Part shown: positions 34,668 through 49,163 of the stretch, piece after piece | Layout: the number at the start of each line of letters is the position of its first letter | Position numbering within the stretch: position 1 is the first letter of the stretch | Source: Scylla paramamosain | Taxonomy: Eukaryota > Arthropoda > Malacostraca > Decapoda > Portunidae | DNA: 64,000 bases | Direction of reading: 5' to 3' | NCBI RefSeq assembly: GCF_035594125.1 | Contig: NW_026973746.1 | Span: 240,001 to 304,000 of the forward strand | Program-made: the position numbers and the translations under genes | The notes under the pieces: generated by a model | Database searches by the model: none | Told to the model about the DNA's origin: nothing | Seen by the model: the letters and a program-made list of their open reading frames with translations, nothing else

Positions 34668-34886
34668 TATTCTGAAACACTTCTGCGCCGCACCTCTACT
34701 AAACTGATAAGTCTCTAAATGAAGTTGCACAGGTTTTCAAAGTTGTTTTTATGGTTCTAGTAACAGATTAACACGATTGCTATATTATTAACCGGAGAAA
34801 CGCATTTAAAACCCGGCTATTCAGAACCCGTCATCATTTGAAAAGAAAAAAAAAATGTGGTGAGACAAATGAAGCGTTTCAGAATA
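34668..34886. mobile_element. MITE-like TIR element, copy M1
   Basis: Begins TATTCTGAAACACTTC and ends GAAGCGTTTCAGAATA, imperfect inverted termini of about 16 bases around 219 bp without coding capacity. Internal words (TTCTAG, ATTATTAACCGGAGAAAC, AAACCCGGC) recur in M2 and M4. Confidence 0.7.
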
Positions 34887-35172
34887 CGCAGGTGTTGTCT
34901 TGCTTGTTGTCCACTGTATAAAAGATGTAACGTGAGTTTCTGCAAATACTGAAAGAGGTGAAGGAACGTGCAATTCTAAGTAGGAAATGTTCTATACACA
35001 TATGCATTTTAAGGCTTTGTTTACCCGTCAGAGGAGTTGAAAACGTATGGGACTCGTTGATGTGCTGCTATGCGTGTAGCTGACGTGAAGGACAGACGGC
35101 TGCATTGTCGCAGCCTCGGAGGTGCCACTTATTTAATCTTATTTTTTGCAGGCTGTGGAATATTGCAGTATC

Positions 35173-35372
35173 TTATAACAAGACAAATGGTATTAAAAAA
35201 CATGTAATTTACCGATAAGCATTACACGACAACATTATTGCGGTGATTATAAGTACTCCTTTAAAATGCTAAGTGGCATCATCACTCACCTGTTTTCAAG
35301 GTCGCTCGGACTCGTTGCCCTGCCCCCCTCCTCCCTCGCTTCGATGATGCCACGTAGTATTTTACAGGGAGG
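35173..35372. mobile_element. Inverted-repeat element R, copy B
   Basis: Flank X (35173-35256), left arm 35257-35283 (TCCTTTAAAATGC...GGCATCATC), core, right arm 35343-35370 (GATGATGCCACG...TTTTACAGGGA). The arms are about 27-base imperfect inverted repeats. Compared with copy A (4641-4799), flank X is on the opposite side of the core. Confidence 0.7.
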
Positions 35373-35376
35373 GAGG

Positions 35377-35790
<414 letters not shown>

Positions 35791-35998
35791 ATATTGAATC
35801 AAAACTCCAACCGCCAGAGTCTGAAGATAAATCAACATAAGAATTTTTGGGCAAGTCAGCAGACAAACCTCGCAGCCTTCACACTACCATTGGGTGACAC
35901 CGCGCTTCGTTAGTGCCACACAAAGCTGTTCTAGGAAGGAGTGGCACGTTTGCAAGGCGTGGCACTGGTCACTACAACGTGGCCACACATTTAGGGAA

Positions 35999-36440
35999 GT
36001 ACTCTAGTGATACGAAATAAAAAAAAAAGTTTGGATAACTGTGAAGGGTAGACAATGTATGCTTCCTTTTTTTTCTTTTGATTCTGTTCATTTTGTCTGC
36101 CTGGGTGAGTAATGTAATAATTTCACCATGGTGTCATTGAACCCCTGGGCAATAATAAGACTGGAATAATAAGAGTGCTACTGTGAAGGAAAACACCATG
36201 TTTTTTTTTTTCTATCACTTTTGTTCAACTTCGGGTTTTTTTTGGGGTGGGTGAGCAATGTAATGATTTCACTAAACTACGGTGAAGTACTCTAGTGATT
36301 TGGAATGATAAGGCTGTCTGGATGGCACTGTGAAGGGAGGAGAACAATGTATATTTTTCCTTTAAATTTTGTTCCATTTCGTCTGTTTTTTATTTATTTA
36401 TTTATTTTCTTTTATGTAGGAGCGAAGTAATAATGCTTAC
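35999..36440. repeat. Degenerate tandem triplication, period about 144 bp
   Basis: GTACTCTAGTGAT at 35999 and 36287, and GTGAAGG-led blocks at 36041, 36183 and 36330. Each is followed by a T-run, TTTTGTTC and GGTGAGTAATGTAATRATTTCA-like sequence. Confidence 0.75.
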
Positions 36441-36649
36441 GTGTTGTGCAGCACGGTGCACTGCCCAGGAATGTAGTACGTGTAATGTACCAACAGCTGA
36501 CCCTTCTATGCCTCAGCCACGGTTACAAAAATGAAAGGATACTCTGGGCACAAACACCACCTGCCGCCAGTGTTACCTGATGACACTTGAAGGTGGTGAG
36601 TTGATGAATGTGTCTCCACTTGGCGGGAACTGTCCGTTGTGTGTCGTGT

Positions 36650-36932
<283 letters not shown>

Positions 36933-36935
<3 letters not shown>

Positions 36936-38284
36936 AGAAAATGAATGAAGGTTTAGGAGTGAGGCGTAAGAGTAAAGGAGCGACTAAAATCAAGGAGCGA
37001 AAGTGCTTTGACAGCCTTAGAAAATTGCATCATACAGCAAAGTTACAACACAGACCAGAGAAGTTTCCGTGTCACACTCAATACAACCTGTGTCTATGAA
37101 GGAGTGACTCACCCCAGTGCTGCAAGAAAATTATGCCTCTTTATTCAGTACCACCAAAACACTAAACAAGAGGACAGAGAAACCTGTGTAGAAAAAAAAA
37201 AAAAAAAAACAGAATAATCTTTATAAATTACCTGTTCTGTCTGATTATGACCAACTCACTGTTCCACATATTTCACAAACTGCTGTGTGGAATTGTTTTG
37301 CGAACAGTGAGCAAAGGTGTTAGCAGCCTTGTCCCTATGATTTCTGAGTGTTTGCGTCTTAAGCCTCACTGCTGATTATACGCCCACCCCCCCGAAAGTG
37401 ATGTAAAATTGAGAAAACTCTAACCTGATGGAATTACGGTAGAATTGCAAAGGACAGGAGTCACTGAGGAAGATGCAAGGGATTGAAACAACTGGAGGAG
37501 ATTGGTACATGGCGCTAACCCATGACACCAGGGAAACTGCCAAAGAAGACACAGTGAGTGGGGCGTCGGGCCTGGTGGCAGAGGCGAGAGGCGAGTAGTG
37601 GGCGGAGCAAGAACCCTCACCACCTGCTCCCCACTAATTGGATGGCAGCTTCAAATACATAACAAAGTAATTCTATTTTCCCTGCAGGCGCCCTGAACTC
37701 CTGCCAAAGCCTTATTTGCACTAGGATTTAAAGACCTCGTTAAGCTGGAAACAAGAGGCCACATTCTCTAGAATTTCCGAAAGAACACAACCGCTTCAGG
37801 GATCAGTCCACCAGCATCTGTGCATTCCGCGGCTGTGTGCTGTGTAGTTTTCATCAGACTCTGTGAAAATTAATCGTAGTAGAGTACAGAGGTGTTTAAG
37901 AACGCTGCTCCAGGAATATATTTAATGAAAGAGTAAGGATGTGTTGACTAAAAATTAAGAAAACAAGAATTGTCCTATGTTTAATTTCTCAAAGATGTGA
38001 TAGGCAAGTTTAAAGTTATCAGACAAGGAGTGAATGAAAAGTGTAATCTGATAGGGAGAAAATACTAAGAGATGTAAACTTTCCCAGCCATGTGAAAAAG
38101 AGAGAGTAAAGGAACAAATTAATGAAAAAGAAAAAAAAAAAAAACTGTTGTAGATGTCGTTGGTTTGGCGTCACACATCACAAAGGAATTATTGACAAGA
38201 TTTCCATTACTGGCTGGTGGTAAATATTGTAACAGTCGATGACGTGTATTCTAACCAACAGAGAGTGTGTCCTAATGCTTTCCA
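36933..38284. other. Unique region, no gene recognised
   Basis: Frames of 60-70 codons at 37008-37217 (+) and 37420-37623 (-) have mixed composition but no domain, start context or splice pattern I can support. Confidence 0.4.
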
Positions 38285-38287
38285 CTT

Positions 38288-38580
38288 CAGAAATTAAATT
38301 GTCAGTGGAGACGTAGAGACAAATTCCCTTGGTTATACTTTTTTTTTTTTTCTAGATGTGGAGGTGGACACTAAAATAATACAGTCAGTAGAAGAGAAGA
38401 GAGAAATTGACTGGGTTAGTCTCTTTTCGCCGCTGTTAGTAAGGATGGTGGTAGACAATGAAATTAAATAGTCAGTAGAGCTGTAAAGACAAACTGCGTT
38501 GGTTAACATGTTTACTGCTGCTAGAGGTGGTGGTGGTGGTGGTGGTGGTGGTGGACAGTGAAATCCATTAGAAGAGACTG
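38288..38580. repeat. Degenerate tandem repeat, 80-100 bp units, with (GGT)n
   Basis: AAATTAAAT[T/A]GTCAGT-like starts at about 38290, 38372 and 38460, with a partial one at 38561. Units end in RTGGAGGTGGA-like sequence, expanded to GGT repeats at 38526-38556. Confidence 0.65.
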
Positions 38581-39202
38581 GTAATAATGTGGTTATAGTT
38601 ACATTGGAGCTGCGGGCATCACCACCTGTGTTTATAGTGATATTCAGTGATACTCGTAATATAATGTGATGCACTACGAAAGTCTGTGGCTGTAGTAAGG
38701 AGCCCATAGAGGGAATCCCTAAGTAAAAACGGAAACAATATAAATAAATAGATACCTTATTCCTTTAATTTTGTACTGACTTATGTGTTAGGTTCATTTT
38801 AGCAAAGGAAACACTGATGATTACCATGAAGCAAACCTGAAATAAGATATACCATACAATTTCATATATCAAGCTAAGAAAGACGTGCAATACACACAAA
38901 TGAGCAGTTAGTACAAACAATTAACACACACAGTGCTGCAAAATTCAGAATTCCCAGTAACGTGAACGCGAGCCAGCAAGTAACGGTGTCGTGGACAAAA
39001 ACAACCGATACATGGGAAAGAAGAGACACAACTACCAACTTTACCAACAAAAATACCACAATATGTGGACAAAAAAAAAAAAAAATATATATAAGAATTT
39101 CTGTCGCCATCCTATGACAACTGACTCTCACAGAAAAAAAAGGAAAAAAAAAGACAAAAAAGGTGAGGCTTAGAAGCATATTTCTAGTAATTGGTGTTGC
39201 AG

Positions 39203-39204
<2 letters not shown>

Positions 39205-39295
<91 letters not shown>
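39205..39295. repeat. (CT)n
   Basis: Uninterrupted CT tract. Confidence 0.95.
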
Positions 39296-39296
<1 letters not shown>

Positions 39297-40370
39297 TCCT
39301 CACTGTCCATTTCATTTTCGATCATATTCTCTTTCCCTCCCTCGGACCCTAGTTCAGGGTTGGAGAGGTGGTTCAAATTTAGAACAATTAAGAAAAATAA
39401 AAAGTAAAAAGTATAAGTTAAGCTGGCTCAGATTTGAATATATTACGTAATTACAATTGAAGGTGTACTGGTAATTTCCAGTGTGTTGAGCGCGTTCCCT
39501 CAGTCTCATGTTTTCTGATCTGCTAGGACAGGCAGATGCAGGACGAGTGTCAGCGGATCAGAGGACTTATGGTTAAGGTTGAGGGACAACGCTAACACAA
39601 CACAGTACAATTGAGTGTATACAGAAAGATACTCTTACTTCTGACCATCAATGTGCTGTTGGCGTGGAGGTGAGGCGTGGAGGCGGCCTTGAGGACGTTA
39701 CACACTCATAACAACGTTTATTCGCGACCTTGAAAGTTACGTAGTTGGTCACCTTGAATGTTTTGACGTGAAGCTTAGTGGGTCACATGACCTGCAGCGT
39801 CACTTAACGGCGACGTGCAACACTTTGAGTCTTGTATGATGGCTTCAAGTGTTGACAAGAGAGAAAAAGGGGGGAAAAAAAATGGAAAATGTTATGTACG
39901 TAAATGTTAAAATAAAGTAACTAAAAAGACATCAATATATGAAACATGAGAAAAGTAGATGTTTTCATTTACATAATGCAGTTCAAAGATAATGAATAGA
40001 TACCAAGAATATTTTTTTTCTAAAATGAATGAATGAATACGTTTGAGTATTCAGGTCACGAATAGATACAATGAAGAAACGGAATAAAGTTAATAATGTA
40101 AATAATGTGATGAAAATTCGGGGAAAAGAAGGAAATATATGCAAAAATTTCCGTGTTATAATCAAATTATCAAAAACATTTACTATAAAAAAGAAAAAAA
40201 GAGAAAATAAGTAAGTTTTAGATAAAGTTATTAAAGGTCGAAAACACTTCGCAAGAAAAAAAAGTACAAAAAAAAAGAAAATAGTATGTTTTGCAACATT
40301 TCAGTGACGCAACCCAGAGATCACAAACAGATGCAATGAACGTTAATCAAGCAGCCATGATCCTTAAAGT
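39296..40370. other. Unique region with nuclear-receptor-like half sites, no gene recognised
   Basis: CGACCTTGAAAG (about 39726), CACCTTGAATG (about 39751) and, just beyond, TGACCTTGACC (about 40392) resemble the FTZ-F1/ERR core TCAAGGTCR. The rest is AT-rich. Confidence 0.2.
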
Positions 40371-40419
40371 CATGACCTTCAGAGCATCACGATGACCTTG
40401 ACCTGATTCACCGACGCTC

Positions 40420-40493
40420 CGGCCGCCACCCTCGCCTCTGCCACCACCGCTACCGCCGCCTCCGCCACCGCCATCGCCGCCATGTCAGAATCT
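40420..40493 (+). CDS. Candidate first exon, MSES
   Basis: GCCGCCATGTC gives an ideal Kozak start at 40482. Four codons later TCT|GTAAGA is a good donor at 40494. Upstream lies CCG/CCA triplet-rich sequence as in a 5' UTR. No further exon is identified. Confidence 0.3.
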
Positions 40494-40669
40494 GTAAGAA
40501 CTTCATGATACGCGTGTCGAACCTGTCAGGCCTCGTCTTGCATTCCTTGCCGCTTAAAATATTATACGGAGCGACAGCGAGTTTTTTCCTTGTTATTTTT
40601 CCTTTTTTTTCCATTCCGTCCGCGCTGGCATCCGTTCCTTGGCGGCGTTCAGTGTTGTATACCAAACAA

Positions 40670-40940
40670 CCTCATGCTCCACTGGGAAAATATTGTCTTG
40701 ACTTTATTTCCAGTTATTTTCCTTCTCTTCCCTCTATGAACCTTTCTGAAGGACGAAAAATTTTTTGGGAATTCAATATATCGCTCTTTTTTTCATTGTT
40801 GCAAAGAATCTTGTGCTTCGCAAGGAATATACTGTCGTGACTTTATTTCCAGTTATCTATTTTTTTCTGTATTTTCTCTCTGATGTTTCCTGGAGGTGAT
40901 GGAATGTCAGGAATTCAAGATAGCTCTGCCTTTTTTTCTC
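40670..40940. repeat. Tandem duplication, period 139 bp
   Basis: GACTTTATTTCCAGTTAT at 40700 and 40839. Surrounding words (GGGAATTCAATA / AGGAATTCAAGATA, CGCTC / AGCTCTG plus T-run) correspond. Confidence 0.75.
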
Positions 40941-41119
40941 TCTTTTACTTTTATCTGCCAAACACAAAGGCCACAAAAAAGGGGGTACTACCAACAAAAA
41001 TAACAAAACGAGTCGCTATACACACACACAGTTAACAAAATCAAGAGCAAACTCGCCAAACAAAAAAAAAAAAAAAAAATGCTAAGAGAATTTTGTGTTC
41101 AATCAGCGCCATTCCTCCA

Positions 41120-41470
41120 TACTTTTTTCTTTTGTCACCATTTCACTTTTCCATTTGTTGATCTATTTTTCATTGTCCTTAACGACCTTTATTTTCCCTT
41201 GGCCTTCACCCTCCACTATACGTATTTTTCCATTTCATCAGCGACGTTGCTATGTGTTTCTATTCATTTATCTATTTGTCTCATGTAATCTTATTCCTTA
41301 ACTGACTTTAATCTTCCTCTGTCCTTCATCTTTCATTATGCCTATTCTTCCTTTTCATCAGTGGCATTGCTAAATATGCGTTTATGTTTATTTATTTATT
41401 TATTTATTTATTTATGTAATCTTATTCCTTAAATAAACTTCATCTACCTTTGTCCTTCATCCTCGCTGGC
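41120..41470. repeat. Degenerate tandem repeat, period about 120-130 bp
   Basis: CCTTAA-led blocks at 41177, 41296 and 41427 share TT[C/T]ATCTNCC, TGTCCTTCAT and TTTCATCAG words. TTTA repeats expand in the last interval (41387-41416). Confidence 0.7.
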
Positions 41471-41793
41471 CGCACATCTTCAAAAGGCGGTGTTTTCATT
41501 TACACGAATAACACCCGCGCGTGATGTCGGCTCCGCGTCCTGTCTCTTTCACCGCTTTCAAAATAACACACACAAAAAAAAAAAAAAAAAAAAAAAAAAA
41601 AGCAGAATCATAGAAACTTCATGCGGCAGTGGGTGGTTTTTAACAAGTCAATTTCCAGTTATCGGGGTAAATACTGGCGTGGCCTTGACTCTACATCAGT
41701 GCCTCGTGTTTTTGTGCTAATGCAGCGTGAATGGCGGTCACTTTGGCGTGTGTTTGTTTGGGGTAATGGAGTAAATAACCCATAGGAGGTGGT

Positions 41794-42459
<666 letters not shown>

Positions 42460-42864
42460 TTACACACGCATGACCAAAACATAACCACAGCTTTTATTAC
42501 ACCTACATTCATAACTTGGCTCAGTCCCGCGCTGTGAAAGGCAAGAACTACCTTCATAATTCCTTAATACACGAACGGATTGAGGAAACTAAACGATTCT
42601 CCCGCAATTACTCCTTTCCACTCGCCGCTCTCAATTGGCCAGCACTAACCAATTACCGTACGTGGAAGCAAGCACCGTGCGTGGACCAAATATACCCTCG
42701 GACAAAGGACATAAAGCGACGTAATCCACCTACGGACATACATGAAAGTTTCAGTGTTTGGTATAGTGAGACTGTGTGTACGTAAGCAATTGTACATATG
42801 AGTGTTAGTATTGTGTACACTAACCAAGTGATATGATATTCAGCTAATTCTAATGATAATGTTA

Positions 42865-42969
<105 letters not shown>

Positions 42970-43379
42970 TCATGCCTGGCTTTGGAGCATCATGGAAACT
43001 GGGAAATTGATCAGGGGGGATAAACTGGCACATCACAGGCTGTAGCTTCGTTGTCGAGAACTGAACCACGACATGATTACTTCAGTCAAACAAGTGATTC
43101 TGACACGCTGGCGATTAGGCAAAGATGACCAAGGCTCCAGTGGGTTTTCGTGTAGAGTGTCTTATCACTACGATTAGTTTTCGGTACAAGTTTATTTTCC
43201 TCCTTACATAAAATGGTGGCTGGTCAAAGATTACGGAAACTAAGAATAAAAAGGGCGCTTCATTACTTCTCCTCTATAAAAGTTGGATGCGAATAGATTT
43301 CAAGATTTTCAGTTAGGTTGGCCAGTGTACTTCAGGAGGTGTCTTGATATTCCGGTAACGAAATTAGTTGAAGTTCTAG

Positions 43380-43470
43380 GAAGAAGGAAAGAGTCAATCA
43401 GGCAGAGAGATCCAGGGTCTGTCAGTGAGAGGGATGAAAGAGTAAAGATACTGATTAGCTATTGAATTAG
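43380..43470 (-). pseudogene. Old jockey-like LINE remnant (copy J7)
   Basis: Aligns without large gaps to the stretch of J1 at about 6551-6643 (GAAGGTGGAAATACAG, CAGGCAGGGAG, AGAGAAAGGGATGAATGA). About a third of positions differ by eye. Confidence 0.5.
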
Positions 43471-43526
43471 TTTACATTAATTTGTATGCATGTACGTGTA
43501 ATTTATGAATGCTTTGAATATCTATT

Positions 43527-43542
43527 CACACACACACACACA

Positions 43543-43633
<91 letters not shown>

Positions 43634-43863
43634 GAGCCTCTCAAGAGCATTCCCTTATAAAAGAGGAACAAAAGGAGGCACAGGACTACTAAGGAAGGCT
43701 CGTTATATCAAAGGGAATAAGGTTCTTGTCTAAGCGCCGCCCGCCACCCGCCCGTGTTACTCGACCATTAAGTTGCCGAAGAGATAAAGTTTGGGGAGGG
43801 AAACTGCATGGGCTAATAAGTTGATGGTTCCTTAAGGCCGGCGGGGAAAAGGAGAGGCCTTGC

Positions 43864-43924
<61 letters not shown>

Positions 43925-44398
43925 TTTCCTCTATATCCCTGCCTCTTGTTCTTCAACACACACGCACGCTCGCACCCCGCCCCCGCTTCTCGCTCCCAAA
44001 TTCTCTCCGGTCTAAAGATTTTCTCCTTCACACCAACCGCCGCCTCCCGCCTCGGCTTCCCGCCAACATATTCTCTCCGGTGTTACGTCTCGCTTCCCAC
44101 ACCTCCGCTGGGACCGGGAGGATCCTGCTTACTAGGAAGTTATCAGTCTTCACTTCAATACAGATTTTTTTTTTGTATGGAATTACAAAAATCACGTTAA
44201 ATAGATACGAAATAAGGGTTAAAAATGGTTGAATTTCCCCGTCGGTTTAATTAGTTTTCAGTTTCCCAAATCCCGTGCAGCAAGTTGGCATCTTCGCCTT
44301 CAGTTTGCAGGACACAAGTGTTTCAGCCTTGTCTCAAATTAAATGTTTTACCCTGCAGCGCTCTTCTTCTCATTACTCAAACACTTTACAGCTCCTGG

Positions 44399-44463
<65 letters not shown>
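43527..44463. repeat. (CA)n, (GT)n, (GT)n
   Basis: CA 43527-43630, GT 43865-43922, GT 44402-44463, with unique sequence between. Confidence 0.9.
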
Positions 44464-44466
<3 letters not shown>

Positions 44467-44545
44467 GATTTAATTTCCTCCCACACTATTTCCCAAAAAC
44501 ACCTTTTTCCATCACTACTTTCAGCACCACTTACACGCCTGTATT

Positions 44546-44700
44546 GTTAAACCCTTTCCTCACACATGGACTATTTCCAAAGGCTCTAGAGATGATAAGA
44601 CGTGTTTTCAAAAGTGTTCTTCCTATTGATGATGCGGAATTCTTAAACTATCACAGAGATCATGAAAAAAAAAATCCTTAGAAACCCCCAGTAATTTTCA
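44546..44700. mobile_element. Possible diverged MITE-like copy M5, reverse orientation
   Basis: AAACCCTTTCC end, TTTCCAAAGGCTCTAGAGATGATAAG and GATGATGCGGAATTCTTAAAC resemble the reverse complement of M3. The far terminus is not clear. Confidence 0.35.
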
Positions 44701-44970
44701 CTAAAAGTAGTCGGAATTGTGCGCTGAAACTTTTTATGTGGTTCATGAATTCACAGAACCCCGCAAATTGGACACTTTTCTACCGAAGTGTATGACCACA
44801 GCACTCGCAAACACAAGACTCAAACAAAACACAAACACTTGACACATTTCACAATATCAAAGAAAACCACCAAACTTGGCAATGAAACCGATTAAAAAAA
44901 AAAAAAAAATGAGAATGAGTTGTTTATTAATCTTCCTTCATTTCTTTCATTCATAAAACACAACAACACA

Positions 44971-45032
<62 letters not shown>

Positions 45033-45142
45033 GCATCACACAACAGAAACACAACACAAGATATCTTTCACATTATTACACGAAACCACAAAAATTTATT
45101 ACTGAAACTGCGCAAAAAAAAAAAAAAAAAAAAAAAAAAATG
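44971..45142. repeat. (CA)n and poly(A)
   Basis: CA 44971-45031, A-run about 45113-45140. Confidence 0.9.
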
Positions 45143-45348
45143 CGAATGAGTAGTTTAATAATTTAACTTTATCTTCATTTTCCTGAGCGTCGCGAAATTT
45201 CAGCGTGGGCAGGATGAAGGAGAGGAAGTGCTTAGTGTGTATAAGAACGACCGTAAGTTATCCCGACAGGACGCCCAGCTGCTGCCTTAGGGGGCGGAGG
45301 AGGAGGCTGGGAAGGAACGGAAAGCGTGACTTCTCTTGAGGAATTTTA

Positions 45349-45383
<35 letters not shown>

Positions 45384-45386
45384 GCC

Positions 45387-45596
45387 ATATTAAGAAACGC
45401 TTTGTTCTCTTGCCACGACTATTGTCAAAGGCCACAAAGATAATTATCCGGGTTCTCAAGAGTGTTTCTCTTATTAATAATGTACCAATCTTGTTAATCT
45501 ATCAATTAAATCGTAAAAAAGCTCTTAAAACCCGTACAACTACAGTTAGAGCTTTTTGAAACAGTGAAGGTACGACAGGGAAGGGTTTCAGAATAT
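45387..45596. mobile_element. MITE-like TIR element, copy M4, between two (GA)n tracts
   Basis: Left ATATTAAGAAACGCTTTG, right GAAGGGTTTCAGAATAT. Its core (ATCCGGGTTCTC, GTGTTTCTCTTATTAATAAT, TTGTTAATCT) is the reverse complement of the M1 core. GA repeats end about 5 bases before and resume about 6 bases after. Confidence 0.65.
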
Positions 45597-45599
45597 GAT

Positions 45600-45634
<35 letters not shown>

Positions 45635-46017
45635 GGGGGAGTCTGGAAATGTGTAGGCTTCAGACCATCGTGATAAATTAAGAAAGTACATTTTCCTCTG
45701 ACTAACAGTGTGTTTTGAAGAACAGGAGTGGGAGAAGACGGCGAGAGGAGAGAGAGATAGGAAGGAGAGAGTTTGTGGCTCATGAAGAGAAGAGGAAAGA
45801 GGAATAGGAGAGAGAGAGAGAGAGTTTGTGGGGTCGTGAAAAGAGGAAGAGAGAGAATGAAGAGAGGGCGGGGAAGGAGGCAGTGAGAAGAGAGAGGGAT
45901 AGAAAGACGAGTAGAGAGCTTGTGGGTCCTGAAGAGAGAGAGGGGAAGAAGGCAGTGAGAGGAGAGAGGAATAAAAGGGAGAGGAGAGAGTTTGTGGGTC
46001 CTGAGAAGAGAGAATAA
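45600..46017. repeat. (GA)n and purine-rich tract
   Basis: GA 45601-45631, then GAGAGGAGAGAG-type purine sequence to about 46017, including degenerate 60-65-base units with GTTTGTGG[G]TCCTGA. Confidence 0.75.
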
Positions 46018-46198
46018 AGACAGCGTACATTCAGATACCATAAACACATATCTGGCTTGGACCTCGTCTATCAAGATTCCTGAAAGAGTAAAAGGGATTA
46101 GCGAAGAGATGAATAAACAAGGATTTAAAGATTAAGGTCTTGAAGAATAGTTATGGCCAGCAATATTTCCCTCTTTACACCTCCGCGTCCCTCAGTCA

Positions 46199-46201
<3 letters not shown>

Positions 46202-46260
<59 letters not shown>

Positions 46261-46445
46261 GAAAACGTTATAAAGGAGAATAAAAATATAATAAAAAGGG
46301 TTAATGAATCGAGACGAGCATTTTCTAACTTTCTTAAGTGGACGTAATTTCATGGCTCTCTCTTTGAGGGAACGCGCAAGGAAAAAATGAAATAATGATG
46401 AAAATAATATACGTCCAGAAGTTTTCCAGTTTCCTTCCCTCCCTG

Positions 46446-46496
<51 letters not shown>

Positions 46497-46548
46497 ACTC
46501 ATTGTATCGTCTTTTTCTTCTTCGTAAAGGAAATGTATCAGTAAATTC

Positions 46549-46602
<54 letters not shown>
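46202..46602. repeat. (CT)n, (GT)n, (CA)n
   Basis: CT 46202-46258; GT 46449-46491 and CA 46551-46602, an inverted pair about 60 bases apart. Confidence 0.9.
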
Positions 46603-46605
<3 letters not shown>

Positions 46606-47845
46606 TTAGAGAAAACACACCAGATTTCAGGAAACAACTCAAAGAAAACGAGTTGTGGCGACAGCACACTGCGGTAATGAAAGAAAAGTGTGTCAGTGGC
46701 GAAGGGGAGACTTGGTTAAAATGTCCCTGCTGTTGACACAAGCGCTGAGGAAGGGAGGAGGGGGACGGGAGAGGGAGAGGGGAGGGAGAGGGAGGAGACA
46801 TCTACGTAATAACCATCAATTATGAGATGAAACATTCCCCTGCCTGGATTAAATCATGTGCCGCGATAAATCAAAGTGGAGTCGCCAGCAGGATTCTCGC
46901 GGGGCCTGTAAACGCAATATTTGTATTCCTGCGGGAGAGTGTGCGTTGCGATGGCTGCTGATTTACTCCTGCCCTTCAGAGGGGAAGCTGTCCTCTACCT
47001 GGCGGCTCCCGGGCTATTTGTGATGAGTTTTTATTATTTGATCATATTTTGTTTTGCTTTATTGTGTCGTCTTTCTGTTGGAGGTGAAGGGGTTTCTCTG
47101 CCTGCTGTTTACTATGTTTTTTTTTTTTTATTAATTTATCATATATTTTGTATTGTTTTATCATTCTGTTTTTATTTATTTTTTTCTTTAACGTTCCTGT
47201 TTTACGTTCCCTTCTTTTTGTGAGTTTATTCATGTTTTTCTCACCTATTTATTTATTTATTTTTTTAGTTAGGTTTTCATCTTTTTGTGTGTGTTTATTT
47301 TATATTATTATTCTCTACTAATTCGTGTTTCGTTCTCCGTCTTAATTTCTGTATCTTCTTTTCTTTTCCTAATACTTCACTTTCCTTATACTTTTATGTT
47401 TTTTTTTTTTTGTTGCACAGAGTCTTTTCATTTTATTCACTCGTTTACAAATGAATAGGCGTAATGTATGTAGACTTGAGTATTCTGTTTAATTGCTTGA
47501 CCTAGTTCTGCCTTGGTTTGGCTTAATAATAACATGTTTCAATTCTGGGGCTTTTATGATGTATTTCCACTACTTTCTCTTTTCACAGTATTGCGTTCGT
47601 GGTATTTATTGTATTTTTCCGTCAATATATTCTGTTGACTTTTAACTTCGCTTGTTTATTAGACACGTTTGTTTTTCACTGTTAATACATTCCCTTCTTC
47701 CGAATCTGACCTATAAATCTAACAATGGAGTATACATTTTTCCCCTTCACCGTCCATCTCTCTTATTTATAACTCTGTTTATTTCCCTCCATTCCAATTA
47801 CAAGCTCGCTCCCGGTATGCACATATTGTTTTACTGAGGCGCACA

Positions 47846-47846
<1 letters not shown>
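46603..47846. other. Unique, partly T-rich region, no gene recognised
   Basis: 46840-46960 is compact and non-repetitive (TGTAAACGCAATATTTGTAT resembles forkhead sites). 47030-47840 is T-rich without coding signals. Confidence 0.4.
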
Positions 47847-48559
<713 letters not shown>

Positions 48560-48679
48560 AAGACAACCACAATTTTTCAAACTCTTCTTCTCACGCATAT
48601 TTTCCAACATATGCTTCCCTTGCTTCTCCTTGCCTGTGTTCTCGCGGTCTTCAAGTACTGACTTCACCACCAAAATCCA

Positions 48680-48881
48680 TATTCTGAAACACCTTTGCAC
48701 CACACCTCCATTACTTTTGAAAAGTTCAAGTTGCACTGGTTTTTGAGTGTTTTTATGGGTGAAGCGGTAGACCAACAAGTTTTCTACATTATTAACGGGA
48801 GAAACACTCTAGAGAACCCGGCAAGTCATCTCTGTGGCCTTTGAAAATAGTCGTGGTGTTAGAGCGAAGCGGTTCTGAATC
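48680..48881. mobile_element. MITE-like TIR element, copy M2
   Basis: Begins TATTCTGAAACACCTTTG and ends CGAAGCGGTTCTGAAT. Shares TTTTTATGG, ATTATTAACGGGAGAAACAC and GAAAATAGTCGTGGTG-like words with M1. Confidence 0.7.
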
Positions 48882-48999
48882 AGGCCAATAACTAGCTCAC
48901 ACTGGTAAGTTTTAATCGCCCACAATCGCTCTTCGTGTCTTATCCTTTGAACCTTACTCTCACACGTCTCATTGCCTAACTTTCACTATTCGTAACAGG

Positions 49000-49163
49000 C
49001 TCTACTGGAGGTTATTAAGGTTTTAGGGAAGTTTTAATGATTCTAGAGATAATTTAGCAAGGATTTTGCATCATCGGCGGTGGAAGAAATCATGAGAATC
49101 CAGTTAATAGCTTTGGTGGCTTTTGAAAATGTTGATTGTAAGAGAGCAAAACGTTTCAGAATA
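49000..49163. mobile_element. MITE-like TIR element, copy M3, partial
   Basis: Right terminus AAAACGTTTCAGAATA and internal TTCTAGAGATAATTTAGCAAGG are recognisable. The left terminus is not. Confidence 0.5.

Noticed and set aside
42516..42785. 89-codon mixed-composition frame as a host exon
   Set aside because: No domain, weak start context and no matching splice signals; left unassigned.
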